Shown here in pieces: positions 1 to 13,438 of a stretch of DNA of 64,000 bases. This stretch comes from Zarea fungicola (lineage: Eukaryota; Ascomycota; Sordariomycetes; Hypocreales; Cordycipitaceae), in the NCBI GenBank assembly GCA_900169235.1, contig FWCC01000296.1, positions 1 through 64,000 of the forward strand. Reading direction: 5' to 3'. The translations under genes were made by a program, and so were the position numbers. Each line of letters begins with the position of its first letter. Position 1 is the stretch's first letter. The notes beneath the pieces were generated by a model that searched no databases, was not told the origin of the DNA, and saw nothing but the letters and a program-made list of their open reading frames with translations.

Positions 1-683
1 GGAAACTCGTGCTCAGGGACTAAAGACTGGAGTTTGGCGGGGTGGCTAGGTACCTACCGAGAAGGCTAGAAGTGGGTGACTGGGCCTGCGGCGGGGGGAG
101 TCGTCTCGAGGCGTAAACTGCCCGAGTTGTCTAATAATTAGTGCCTAGCATCTCCTTAAGTCGCTATGTCAAATACTACCAACATTTTTTTTAAGTACCA
201 AGGTGGGTAGGTCGTGGCTTTGGAGGGAGTTCCTTTGGACGGGTCTTTTTTAGTCGCCGAAAGTGATAGCGATAAGCTAGGTACCTTAGTCAATCAAGAA
301 CACAACGATTGCGATGATGAGGCAAAGCGACATTTTACAGCAATAAAGCAATAACCGTAGAAAAATGGCCACTCATAGGGGGCGTACGAAAAGATCAAAC
401 AGCTGTTACTTGATTTTAAGATTGGCTTTTAAAGGCAGCGGTAGCGGTTGTTGGGTTTTTAATTGATGGTGATAACCAAACTCCTTCTGGCTCTAGAACC
501 AGTTTGTGCGTCTAAGTCTCACCTTGAAGTGGCACAGGAGGCAGATATATGTAATGGAGTGGACTAAAAACACACTGAACAGATAAATAAATCGCTAAAA
601 GTGCCAAGTATGACTTTAAATCATGAAAAAGAGAAATCATAGAGAGCGTTGGCTGATGGAAATCGCCCGTGCGCGAGTGCGCA
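1..683. other. Non-coding flank downstream of the E2 gene
   Basis: All frames are interrupted by stops and no conserved protein was recognised. The palindromic string TAGGTACCTA occurs at about 47-56 and a close variant near 278-288; similar strings recur in other spacers of this window. The right end is the 3' flank of the minus-strand E2 gene. Confidence 0.6.
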
Positions 684-1273
684 TTAAACTGTATTGTCAT
701 GATAGACAAAGTCAATGTCGCGTGGCCGTAGCCGGTTGCCTCTCACAAAATCATCGTCTCCCGGTGGTCGCTCACATTTCGAGTTGCCCGTCAACATGCT
801 CTGAATGCTCATGCAGACGCTCTCTGCGCTTTGAACTGGACTCCAGCCCTGGTTCCCAAGCAAATCCAGACAGATTATGCCGTTTGAGTAGACATGTGGG
901 TGGATCGGGATGGGACGATCTGCGCTGGCTTCGAATGTAACTTCGGGTGGTTCTATAGTAATAAATAACTATGAGTTGAGAGGTTGAGTAGGAGAGAGAT
1001 TCGGCCGGGGGATCGTACCTATAGGATACGCGTCGCCGAAGGCAATCTTGAGTCTGAATATCTTGTCGTTGTAGAGCGGGTTGTTGTCGAGCACGCGAAT
1101 GTCGAACTTCCATTCTTTCAGGTCCTCTCCATACACCAAATCGATGCCCTCTGGCAGTCCATGCTTTAGAATCTTTCATAACCCGTTAGCTAGCGGACGG
1201 CAGCTTCGTGTCAACATTTGGCGTCTACCTTGTGCCGCTCCTTGCCGACCCGGCTCGAACGTAGTGCAGCCAT
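684..1273 (-). CDS. Ubiquitin-conjugating enzyme E2, UBE2W/UBC16-like
   Basis: This is a three-exon gene of 155 codons. Exons are 1273-1229, 1172-1019 and 952-684; introns of 56 and 66 bp have GTAGAC/GAAAG and GTACGA/CTATAG borders, and all phases close. The product has the E2 fold: the beta strands around FDIRVLDNNPLY, then YPIEPPEV, then HPHVYSNGIICLDLL with the putative catalytic Cys at about residue 94, and a C-terminal YHDNTV. The usual HPN motif reads HPH. HPH, the VYSNG context and the YHD ending are features of the UBE2W family, which attaches ubiquitin to protein N termini. An E2 works between an E1 and an E3 in the cytosol or nucleus. The start at 1273 lies one base after a CAG that could be a splice acceptor, so an upstream leader intron or short additional exon is possible. 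Family assignment is from memory; the E2 identity is secure. Confidence 0.88.
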
Positions 1274-2987
1274 ACTGCAAGGGCAAAAGGGAATGAGGAG
1301 GAGATTGGCTCTGTTAATGGTGAGGGATCGGCCGCAGTTGGGGGTAAAAAGAGAATCGCCGATTTATGGAGGAGCGACAATGGTGTGGGATTGGAAAGAA
1401 GGGAAAGATGCAACACACCACGAGTGAGACCAACATGCAGTCAAGCGTAGAAGAAGCACGCCGCACTGGCATAGTGGGATGACGCAGAGTGGGCGCTTTT
1501 ATTCTTTATTAGTCTCGGCGGCCAGTGGGTCACAATTCACAATTGCCTTTCTGCTGTCACGATATATAGTTGCATGCCACGGCCAGCAGAGGACATTCCT
1601 ATTACATATTCACCATTCAGTGAAAAATGAAGTGGCACAGTTTTAGATATAAGTATCTAGTGCAGATATATATCACTATCCAGGAAGCAGGCGACGGGGG
1701 ACAGACAGCCCGTTGCACAGAGCGCACTGGATGGGGTGGCACTGCTGGTCACTAGAGAGAGGTAACTGCTACTCTATAATGGATGTCAAAGGCTAAAGGG
1801 TGCTGATTTTGGTCTTCGTATGATTGCCCATTTCTTTATCGTTCTACTTATTAATCGTTTTTAAACATTGATAACACCCCTCGCTTGCCACTATGCTTAT
1901 GACCGGGGACACCTGCGCAGACAGTAGAGAAGTCCGGTTCAGTCCTAGGTACATCTTAGCCGCAAGTTTTGACAATAGCCGCAAGTTATATCATCCTCAT
2001 CAACCAGTTTGCCAACATGATTATACTTGGGGTTGCTGGTGTCTTTCCAAGAACGTTAACGCTAGCAAAGTATGGAGGTGCTTTTATGCAGTTAACATTG
2101 CGAAATAAGAAACTTCCCTGTCCCGCCGTGTCCCCCAAATACAGTGAAACAGCCTGCTACAAAAAAAAACAACGTATGGAAAATGCGACGCCTGTTAATA
2201 AAAGGCTGACAGGAAAAGCCACTGACGAGTGAGCTTTTTCCAGCTGGAACGCGGTGGCTTTATTTGGTTCTACCTTAGTAGTGTATCGCCTTTTCATGCT
2301 GCTGAGCCGCCTTTGCAATCGGCCTCGCCGCCTTGCGCCAGCGGCTGAGGCCTTCTTGGCCTGAGCTGTGCTGCGCAGCTGCTGGCGAAGCAACAGATAC
2401 CCAGAGGACTCCCGCTGAAAGCTTTAGTGCTCTAGCTGTGCCTCAATGCAAGTTCCATCCCAGTCCAGCACACTTCGCCCCCTGTGAGAGCCCCTCTCCG
2501 GCGGCTGAGTGGGCCACTTTTGAAGGAGGGGCATTTTCCTTGGGATGGTTGTAGCTCCGCGTCTACTTATTTTCAGACCCTCTCGCTCCATCAGTCTCCG
2601 CCCCGCGAACAGTACCGACGGGCTATTCTTTCTTTACTGGGTATATTCGCCTTTGCATGATTCTTCAATCTGGATTTGCCCGCCTAGCTTCTCGAATCCG
2701 ACCTCAAACCCGATACTCTATCGATTTCCTGCGTGGCCATTCACGAAACCAGTTAGGGGCCTACGGTCGCAACCCTCAAAACAGCCATCTTGGATACCCC
2801 GCCATAAGCACTGCCATCAGAAAAGAAAATGAGCCGTATGTTGTTGACTTTTGTTTGGCTTCCTATGCAAGAGGAAATGTCATGATACGCGAACCTTCTA
2901 CCATGCACCATATACTCATGTGCATAGCTGTGCGGGCTCGTTTACCGCGAGAGAATACCTGCTGACCTGGTGCGAACAGTCTCCGGC
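1274..2987. other. Shared upstream region of the E2 gene (-) and the CaMK gene (+)
   Basis: No gene was recognised. The left part should contain the E2 promoter. The right part is the presumptive 5' leader of the kinase: it holds an open frame of 102 codons from ATG 2657 to 2965, ending 22 bases before the kinase ATG, which could be an upstream ORF or chance. Confidence 0.5.
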
Positions 2988-4514
<1,527 letters not shown>

Positions 4515-5072
4515 CGAGAAATGCAGTTGTCGTTTGTTGGCTGAAATAGGATTTTTGAGCTTCTATTATTCTACTTTTATCGAAACTTTTCTTCTTGTCT
4601 TGTCTTTCTGTTCTTCGTAGTCGAAACTTTTGCGGGATCAACAGCGAACACTTGCCGCATGCTTGAAACGATGCATTTATTCATTTATTTTTGCTATATT
4701 CAGTCTATTAGCTACCCTCCATTCATTTAGTCAGGTCACTACCCGAAAGCTGAAAATAAACTATTTACCAAATGGTATTTTGTGGTTTTTTCTGCTCGAT
4801 ATTTGGAATTATGTACAAACGGAGTAAAAGTGGCACCCTTTGTCCTACGTGTCACTTTGCTGTTGAGGACAATCTGTGTCCAACAAAGTTTCTATCATAT
4901 GCTACGTCTTCATTATCGTTCGTCAACTCTTCCATCATGAGCTACCCGAGTTCAATTTCTTCTCAACGAAGTGGTGTTTCCATAAAATCATAACCCCGGC
5001 GAGGATATCGTTTCATTGTTCAACCCCCAGTGTCCTCATGAGTTACATCGTCCGAAATGGATACCTGATATC
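4515..5072. other. Convergent 3' spacer
   Basis: AT-rich spacer between the convergent kinase (+) and the minus-strand gene ending at 5073. Only short spurious frames are present; it probably holds both 3' UTRs. Confidence 0.6.
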
Positions 5073-6284
5073 CTAACAGAATATATCACTCATCACACGC
5101 TCTCGGAATTGTTCATAGCGCTGTGCATCAAATCGCTTACGCTGCCAGCCATTGGCACGCAACCTCTCAATTCTTGACCGAAGCTCAAGTGCTCGCATTT
5201 CTTCATCAACAGGCACCAACATCTTCGATGTCATAGCTGTAGCAATATCCCGGTCAATCGAGACCATGTGGGATGTGATTTGGCGCTGGATACTGGAGAG
5301 CACGGTACAGTATCTTTCCATGGACTCTTGTGGCTCGTGGACTGACTCTTCCACCGTACTTCGAGAAAACTCATCTCCATCAAGACTTGGTGACGGAGAA
5401 AGGGCGGGGCAAACATCTGGTATTGTCTGCACAGACGGCGGAAGAGGTTCCACGGGAATGTCTTCACAAGGCGATGTGCGACCACTGGCCGGGTCTGAGA
5501 AGCCCAGAGTTGGTGAGTCTGGACGGATACCAGGAGTGTACTCCAATTCATCTACAAAAGCGACTTTCTTCTTCCTCTTAATGGGTGAACTGCCCGATGA
5601 GGTAGCGGACGGCGTTGGAGAAGACATTCTCGTTGACCTGGACTGATGTGACAGACATGATTCAAGGGGAGACGGGAGACTGGAAGAAGGTGACACAGGC
5701 CGCAGTAACATATGCAAAGCTTGTTCATCTGCCGCCTTGGCCTTTTGGGAAGCAAGGTTGTAGTGCTCGCGAGCCTGTTCTAGGAGCTTTAGCCGGGATG
5801 GCGATCCAGCGTGCAGGCTACGTGCCTGCATTTCCAGGGATGTCGCCGCATAAAAATGGAGATATATCAAGTACGCTAGTTCTGCATTGTCCTATTGTAT
5901 AATTAGAATGGATTCTTTGAATATGATTAGAGTAGCTATTATTGCCGCGAGCGTGGAATGCTCACGGCGTATGGGTACGATTCTAATGCTTACGCTGGCT
6001 TTGGCGTTTTTCAGAAGCTCGATACAGCGGAAGGAGCAAGGACGATATCTTTTATTGATATAATGGTCTTTGACTTCGGCCAATGCTCTTTTCCAATCTG
6101 CTGCGTTGTATGGGACTTCTTTAAGAAATGGTAGCGACTTGGCAGCCGGGCGTCGGTTTGCCACTTGGGTATGCTGCGCAGCAATCCAGTCTTGCAAAGG
6201 TATTTGGTCGGGCTGCATGGAGAAACCGCTGCGACGCGACGCGTTATTCAATCCCATAGGCAAATTTTGAGCAACGGTGGCCAT
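5073..6284 (-). CDS. Conserved-looking protein of unknown function
   Basis: Two exons (6284-5994 and 5891-5073) around a 102 bp GTAAGC...AATAG intron encode about 369 residues; the join reads KNAKAS-DNAELAYL. I do not recognise a named family. The first 180 residues are largely helical (WKRALAEVKDHY, then a Cys/Leu helix, ELAYLIYLHFYAA, and LLEQAREHYNLASQKA) and look like a small TPR-like or alpha-solenoid repeat; this is inference. The middle is Ser/Pro-rich and probably disordered, with a basic run SPIKRKKKVAF that could be a nuclear localisation signal or a protein phosphatase 1 docking site of the K-x-V-x-F type. The C-terminal 90 residues are charged helices (SRIERLRANGWQRKRF) likely to form a coiled coil. 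No membrane segment or signal peptide is visible. The ATG at 6284 was preferred over an upstream in-frame ATG because it follows a typical CCATGG context. Confidence 0.8.
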
Positions 6285-9200
6285 GGCGAGGAAGAACTGT
6301 GACGAAAAGAAAGCACCTGGCAATTTTTGTAAGGGCAACTTCTTGTAAGCTTGGGCAGCTGGCCAGAGCCTGCCAGAGGTATTGGACGTCGGCTACGCGT
6401 TCGCTTAAACAACGTAGCACAAACAAGAAGAAAAATAAGATAGCAAGCTGTTCCTGACACAAGCAGATTTTCGAAAGAGTCGGGACAGGGGCTTCTATTT
6501 TTGTCTCCCGCGTGGTCGGCTGACTCGGGCCGTTGGTTATGCACGACGCTGTGAGCAGATGTGTAACATTGAAAGGCGTGTTAGTTACGCAGGCAAGCTG
6601 AAAGCTCCAGCTGTGAGACCGAAAGTGAGACCCTGAGGTGGACGCAATGTCTTACTTGACTCTGTGAGCTGAGAGCCTCGACGGAACGCAATCTTTTTGG
6701 AGTCGAGGAAAAGTAGATTACAACAATGTAAGCTTCATCTTTTTGCCGCGAGATAATTATGTGGCTAACAAGAGGCAGGGCACGAGAAGGACGAGGCCGC
6801 TTTTAAGAAAAATGTGTCTACTGAAACGAAACGCATGGGGCACCAGCAGGCTACCTCCACTACCGCTGCAAGCTTGTAGCAGGGGGATTACTGGAGAGAA
6901 AGGTACAGACAGGGTCAAAGCAAGCCCCCAAATGCAGCCAGCCATCATCAAAACGAGCGGGAATCAAGCCCGGTTTCTGCGGTGGCTTGATAAGTGCCTT
7001 GCGCACCCACGTCGAGGGGCGAGGGGTCTCTTACAAGCAAGTACGGACATACCAAGTCGATCGGTCTCGAGGCCAAAACTTGAGCTGCCTGGATGGCGCC
7101 GTCGTCATCTCGCTAATAACCAGGTCGGGTGCGACGACAGAAAAAGCAAACTTGCTTGGGAATTCTCCGAGGCGGAAGTCAATTGTAGTCTTTAGTAATC
7201 CAGCACATCGCTGCGAGGCAAAAGCCACCCATAGCTCAACACACAAACCTTTACTGGGTCTGTCTCCTTCTCCTATGATCCTACGACAGACAGTACGGGT
7301 ATTCGGACGACGCTGGGAGTCTAATACACATTCCGAGGTATACCACGGGATGAGTAGTTTACTGGCATGCCGGACTCTTACAGCTCCAAGTCTAGAAGGC
7401 CGATGGATATCCACGTTTTGCGCCTCAAGCGGGCCTGTCAGCGATGCAAAATCAGCATCACATTGACCACGCTCGCACACGCTGTAGCTTGTAGGTTGCT
7501 TAACGAAATCGAAGAACAAGCTCTGTATTGCAGACTTCGAGTAATGCCCGGTTCTTCCGATTGAACATAGCCAATTGCCTGCATCAAGTTCTCGATTCAG
7601 CTCTCTTGTGCGACGGAAGTTTAACAGACCTCTTCACACCCTAGAAGCAATATGGCCTGTGCATCAACGGTAAGCCTCTTCTCCTAATTTTTGTTTTAAA
7701 AAAAGTGAAAAAGAAAACTGTTGTCACAATCCCTGTCTCTTCCATGGATGTGTAAATTTTAGGTACCAGCCACGACAGGGAAAAAACGTGGGAAAGCAAC
7801 GCAATGGGCCGATCGCGGTCCTGTGTTGGCAGAGTGGAACGCTGCGAAACTTGCTGCAGCTCATTCCGCCCTGAGAAAAGATTCATCCTGCTCAACTACT
7901 GAGCGAACTGCACGGGAATGGCGCAGAATCGCAGCGAATCCTGAGAAAGCAGCGCCACCTTCGCGCAGCAGCCACTGCTCCAGACAGCGTCATGGGATGA
8001 ATAATGACATCCTGAATCTGCCAACTGATCAGCACCAACGCTCTCTGTAGCATCGGTAACTAAGCTAGTTACCAGAAAGACCAGGTCTGATTGAAACCCA
8101 GCTTTTCTCCACGCGCACAGATCCCCTTGACAGCTGTCTATTTGTAGCGCCTCCTTGTCGCAATGCAACCCTAGCGTCCGTGTGCCACAGCGCCTTTGCA
8201 GTCACAATGGGCAGGGAAAGAGGCTCATTCGGAGTCACCCTGCTCTGTTTCTGGCGAGTGGCTTTTGGCTAACCTATCAGGTGTGGCAGCTAATGTACTA
8301 GCTGGTCACATAATAAACCATAGATACACTTAGTAATTGTGTACAGTACCTTGCTTCCTACATCTAGGAGCGTAAAAAATGGTGTTGACCGGCAAACGAC
8401 ACCACCAAGATGGTCTAACACGGACACCTCTAGTCGAGCATCCGCATGTATATTATTATTCTGCTAAGCCGTTTACCCCAACAAAACTAGGCAAAACGCA
8501 CGTCGTACGAAGTGCATGGGACAGGGAAACGCACTTCCTTTGCCTGCAGCTAGCGGCTCAACGCCAATCATTTCAGCTCCATTCGCTTTATTAGATAGAA
8601 ATAGTGAGCAGGAAGAGAATGAATCCGAAATTCGTGCGTCTCGTCATGCATCCGCTCATTTGCCAACCGTCTCAACCTGCCGCTTTGCGGCGCTGCGCCG
8701 CGTCTCGAAAACTCTAGCGTATTAACCAGCCTTCAAGCACAGCTCCAAATCCCATAGCCATTTTTCATTCGTCCCAGTTGACCCATACCACCACGATGTT
8801 TTTTACTGGACTTGCTCTATCTTCCGTTGAGGGCACGGGCCGTTTTTCTTTTTGCCCACCATCAAAAGTGGGCAGTTGACCCAAACTGGATTATGAACGT
8901 TCGTTAGAGAGCCGGAAAAAGAAAGCCTTGGTCTTGGCCTTGTTTTTTCTCGAAACTGGTCTGAAAAAATGTGCAAAGGAGAATAAGAAAACATAAGGGG
9001 AAAGGGAGTTGAGGAGACAAATTGGCGATATTTTTATTGGCAGTGGAGGAAATGTTCCCGACAGAAGTCTTGAGCTTAGTTGGAAGCGTTGATACTATTT
9101 ACTTGTAGCAAACAAAGCCAGTTAATGATGACATTCAGATTTAAGAAAGAAACACCATAGCAATGAGGGACGCGGTATCAAGAGAGTATGGGAGAGATGA

Positions 9201-9585
9201 AGCCAAGAGCTCGCCGGTATCTTTGGTTTGGCTAGCTGTGGACGGATATTACTCGGCGTATATACTGGGGCGTTGCGTCTACCATCTATTGCTAACCATG
9301 GCTCTAACAAGTAGTGTTTCCCATCAGAGGCGAGTTTTACAAAAGTATTGAACTAATTAAATGAACTGTAGTTTTATTATGGGATAACAGCGATGGTTCA
9401 CGTTGGCAGCATCTGCTTGAAGTGTCCATTACCGCGAATTCTGCTGTCAATCTTAACCAAATTGACAAATCATCAACATATTTAACGTTTTAACGTTTTT
9501 ATGAATTGCTTCCTCTGTCATATCAAAGTCTATGTGCAATAACCCTTCCCATTTTCTGTTTATTCTTTATTTACCCGGACTCATT
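6285..9585. other. Gene-poor spacer with one doubtful small gene
   Basis: A 3.3 kb region without a recognised protein. Open frames near 6743-7195 (+) and 7031-7519 (-) overlap each other and have no motif. The left end should carry the promoter of the minus-strand gene starting at 6284, the right end the 3' region of the histidyl-tRNA synthetase gene. One spliced candidate is listed separately at 7652-8050. Confidence 0.5.
7652..8050 (+). CDS. Doubtful small spliced gene
   Basis: ATG at 7652 follows a pyrimidine-rich leader. An 18-base exon ends at a good donor (GTAAGC, 7670), and an acceptor (TTTTAG, 7755-7762) opens a frame to a stop at 8050, giving about 101 residues. The protein would be basic and Ala-rich (TGKKRGKATQWADRG, then TAREWRRIAANPEKA) with no recognised domain, signal peptide or membrane segment. 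The splice signals and amino-acid composition are the only support. It could equally be non-coding; no homologue is known to me. Confidence 0.2.
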
Positions 9586-11566
9586 TTACTGCGTCGTCTC
9601 TAGGGTGGCAACCGCGGCTTCTGTAGCAGCGGGGACAATAGAGGCGGCGGTTTCGGCGCTCTTGATACCGTCCACAACCTTGAGACCTTCAGCCTGCTGG
9701 GCAATATCCTCCAGGGCCTTTTTTCTCTCCAAGCGTAGCTTGAGCTCTGCGACCATGTTGTCGAGGCTGACAAGTATGCCCTCTTTCTCTGGGTGGCCAT
9801 CACGAAGGCCCATTTCCTTGATCTTGACGTTGCCTTGGGCAACTTCATCATCGCCAAGGAAAATGGCAAAGGGAACGCCATTGTTCTCGGCAGCCTTGAA
9901 CTGCTGTGGAACCTTGGGCTTGACCTTGTACATGAACTCAGCCTAGACGCAGAAATATGTTAGTCAAATGCGGTGCATTGTCATGGTGCAGTATATTCTG
10001 AGCAAAAGATGGCGAAATATGTACGTACCTTTATGCCACCCTCCCACAGCCTGGCGCATACTGCCATGCGCTCGTTGACAAAGCCCTTGCCGCCAAACGC
10101 CATGACATACACGTCAACTTCGTTGTTGCGCACTTGGGTGGCTGACTTGTCGGCGGCCATTCTGGCTTTTGTGATGGAAAATATGCGGTCGACGCCGAAT
10201 GAAATGCCGACGCAGGGAATCTGGGTCTTGCCGGAGAACATGCCGACGAGGTTATCGTAGCGACCGCCAGCAGCGACGCTGCCGACACCAACAGTCGGGT
10301 CATTGGAACGATCATCATCTTCTCCGCCCTTTCCCCTCCGCTTGGGAGGCGGCGCGGCAGCTGCAACGGCGCCAGGTGTCGACTCGGGAGCAGAGCCTTC
10401 TGTGACGACCTCGTAAATAAGGCCGGTGTAGTAGTCTAGACCACGGGCGAGGCCGAGATCAAACGAGACACGGTCAAGCACGCCGAAAGACTTGAGGTAC
10501 TCAAACAGCAACGCGAGATCCGAAACACCTGCCTGTATCGAGGCATTGGCGGAGAGCTTGGGGTCGTTACGAATCTTATCGAGCAGGTCATGCTTTCCCT
10601 TGTGAATCACCCACTGGCCAATGTGATCTGCCACCTCACCGTCCAGGCCCTTCTCCTCGGTCATCTCCTTGCGTACGTCGATCCAGGGCAACTTGTCAAG
10701 CTTGTCGACGGCCGACGAGATGGTGCGAATCTTGTCCTCGGGGACGCCGCAGACCTGGAAGATGCCGTCGAGGATCTTGCGGTGGTTAAGCTTGATGGTG
10801 TAGGAACCGTTCCAGCCGAGGCCTTCGAAGACCTCGCAGACGATGCGCAGCACCTCTGCATCGGGTAGCATGGCGTCATAGACGCCGGCAATGTCAAAGT
10901 CGCACTGGTAGAACTCGCGCATTCGGCCCTTCGTCATAGCAGGCTGATCGCGGCGGTATACCTTGGCGATGTGGTAGCGTTTGATGTTGGTGATGTCCTT
11001 GTTCATGGCGAGGAAGCGGGCAAAGGGCACTGTCAGGTCATAACGCAGGGAGCAAATCTCGCCACCCTGGTCGGCGAGATCGTAGATGAGCTTGCTGTCC
11101 TCGCCATACTTGCCGGCGAGGATATCTCGTAATTCGAAGACGGGGGTGTCGATGGTGACGCCGCCGTGCCGCTTGAAGACTTGGGTAATGGTACTAAAGA
11201 TCTTGTCGCGAATGACCATGTCCTTGCCATCCCCTGTGGAAGAAAAGGGGCAATGCACATGTTAGTTTCTGGGGGAATAACGGTGGGGTCTTGGGGGGAA
11301 GGTGTTTTCGCGGTTGTGGTTGCTATCGCGAACACTGAGCCATGGCGGGGGAGGGGTAGCAAGGTCTCACAATCTTTGGTGCCCTTGGGCGTCTTGAGCT
11401 CAAACTTTGATTTACCGCCCATGTCGATGGTATTGTCGTCGTTGATGGGGAAGGTTGAGTAGAGGCGAACAGATGAGTAGACTGCGATTGGGGGTCGGGA
11501 CAGCAGGGAATGGGATAGCAGCCGTGCTGGTCGAATAGACCTAAAAGTTGCCAAAACGGACTTCAT
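9586..11566 (-). CDS. HTS1: Histidyl-tRNA synthetase, mitochondrial and cytosolic
   Basis: Exons 11566-11371, 11233-10029 and 9942-9586 encode about 585 residues. The enzyme charges tRNA-His with histidine. The class II core is visible: motif 2 region [20 protein letters not shown], the histidine-specific block [10 protein letters not shown], the block GGRYDNLVG, and the C-terminal anticodon-binding domain ([11 protein letters not shown] onward). A low-complexity insert rich in Ala, Pro, Lys and Asp sits between the two histidine-specific blocks. The first 48 residues are rich in Arg, Ser and Leu with few acids, typical of a mitochondrial presequence. A second Met (residue 49, ATG at 11422) begins [14 protein letters not shown], the usual start of the cytosolic enzyme. 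By analogy with yeast HTS1, alternative initiation would supply both compartments. The exon 1-2 junction creates the conserved KGTKDW. Confidence 0.95.
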
Positions 11567-12083
11567 CCGCACATGACGCTCCGTAAAAAACCTAAGCCCT
11601 GTGGTGCTTTCTCCTGCACAAGAGGCCTGGTGTTGTGGAGCTAAGACGTGCAGAATTCATGGCTGGCCGTGGCCAGTTGGGCACCCCGCCATAGTAACGG
11701 CTGACTCACCCGGTATCGGCCCGACGATGTTGTCGTTGCCAGTTTCTGCAAACCCACGCTGTACAAGAACAGATCAAACAACACTGAGCGTGACGGCTCC
11801 AAATTCCATGACAACATATCAGATTTTTTTTTTAATAAAAAAGGTACTTGTTGCGCATTTTGCTTCGAATTATTCGTCTAATAGTGGCATACGTAGGCTT
11901 TCGTCATCTTGCTAGGTCAGCATACTTCATATATGAAATGACACATCTCTAGATTCTATGAAGGAATATTCTGTCCATACGCCATTACACCAACCCTAGT
12001 AAAAATCCACCAAACGGTGAGACAAAGCGAAATCCAAACAGCACCAAACTCCATCAATATATAATTTCGGCCGAGATGACTGC
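11567..12083. other. HTS1 upstream region / hydrolase 3' flank
   Basis: Spacer of 517 bp between two minus-strand genes. It should hold the HTS1 promoter and the region where the hydrolase gene's neighbours meet. A run of A/T near 11820-11845 is the only marked feature; no coding signal was seen. Confidence 0.5.
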
Positions 12084-13438
12084 TCAAGTGACCAGGACCT
12101 TCAAATCCCACAGAGCATCCAATTCCTTTGTAATAGCTTGAGGCTGGGTCATCACAAAATCGTGCGTCCCCGGAAGTACCTTCCAGTAGACATTCTCATG
12201 ACCACCGAGCAATGGCAGACCATCGGTTTCGTAGTCCTCCAAGTTGATAATCTCGTCCTTCTCCGCCAAAAGCACGGCGGTAGTCCCAGGCTTGCGCTGG
12301 GCGAGAACCTTCCAACTCTCCTGCTGGTTCGTAAGCGGGGCGTGGCGAATGGACGACATGAACGCCGGAACGAAGCCGCGATGATGCGTGACCATCCAGC
12401 GGACATAGTGCGTAACACGCTGCTCGATGGGCAGATCCGGCGAATCTGCGTTGCCGTGAACAGTGCCGGGGACCTCGGCGGATGCAACCCTGGCGGCTGC
12501 TTCGGCTTTGCCGCTCACAGTGGCCGTCTTGGGCTGCTTGGGCACCTTGGTGGACGAGGCAATGGGTTGCTGCAGTCGACGGCTGGTGAGGCCGTGCAGG
12601 ATGCGCTCCGGAATGATGCCCGAGGAGAATATGAACTTGGTGATACGCCCAAAGCGCTCAGCCCGGATGAGACCAGCTGGGGCGAGAAGCACCAGCGACT
12701 TGACCATGCTAGGGAATGTCCCGGCAAAGTGCGCGGCGATGCCTCCGCCCAGTGAGTAGCCAATGATGTTAATGGAGCCTTCACCAGACCAAGAGAGTGG
12801 ACTCGAGGCGAGAACAAGTAGCATTTGAGTTACATAGAGGCGTGCGTCATGAGGGATGTCGCCGACACCGTCAGAGTAACCTCTGCCAAAAAGGTCCTAT
12901 TGCCGGGATCAGTAACGAGGCACGTAAGCGATAATTTGGGGCAGAGAGGGTAGAAAGGATGCAGCGAAACCCAACTTACAAAGAGCATTACGCGACACCC
13001 ACGGTTAACAAGATTTTGCGCCAGATATTTCAAAGTGATGCAAGATGTAGTGATTCCGTGAACAAATAAGACCTTTTTTCCATCTTCAGGGCCAAACTCA
13101 TAAACTCGGATAGAGCCGTACTGATAAGAAAATTAGTTACATATAAGTTTTTAGGTTACTTATATTATATGGATACTCCATGAGGATACGAGATGAAATT
13201 GCGAGCAACGTACAGGAGTTTCGACGTCCCGCGCACCTGGAAACGCATAGGGCTGATACACCAGGCCCTGCGTCTCCTCTTTTGTGAGGTGTGGGAGTGT
13301 CGTTTTGAGCGGGCTGCGGAGGACCTTGGCCCATCGTGGCCAGAGAACCTCACGCGATATGATGAAGATGGATGCGGTGACAACCGCGGCAGTTGCGGCA
13401 ATGGCGGTGGTCGACGTGACTGATTCTGAGGCTGACAT
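12084..13438 (-). CDS. Alpha/beta hydrolase, membrane-anchored
   Basis: Exons 13438-13214, 13120-12980 and 12896-12084 encode about 392 residues, with intron borders GTACGT/TCAG and GTAAGT/ATAG. Near the N terminus a hydrophobic stretch (about residues 9-28, AIAATAAVVTASIFII) suggests a signal anchor. The fold is shown by the oxyanion-hole strand LFVHGITTS (HG at 96-97), the DLFGRGYSDG strand, and the nucleophile elbow GYSLGG with Ser 170. Asp in EKDEIINLEDY and His 367 in GTHDFV are the likely remaining triad members. A basic, Ala-rich insertion (about residues 220-265) lies in the cap region. The family includes esterases, lipases and peptidases; the substrate cannot be told from sequence. 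Next to HTS1 on the same strand, but with 517 bp between, so a functional link is not implied. Confidence 0.88.

Noticed and set aside
772..1179. Minus-strand frame of 135 codons over the E2 gene
   Set aside because: It reads the E2 exons in the wrong frame; the true protein is the spliced three-exon product.
5152..5646. Plus-strand frame of 164 codons
   Set aside because: It is antisense to the gene at 5073-6284.
7367..7564. RACQRCK-like string resembling a Zn2Cys6 cluster
   Set aside because: Only two of the six cysteines are present and no further cluster spacing follows.
12138..12755. Plus-strand frame of 205 codons
   Set aside because: It is the antisense of the hydrolase's third exon and has no motif.
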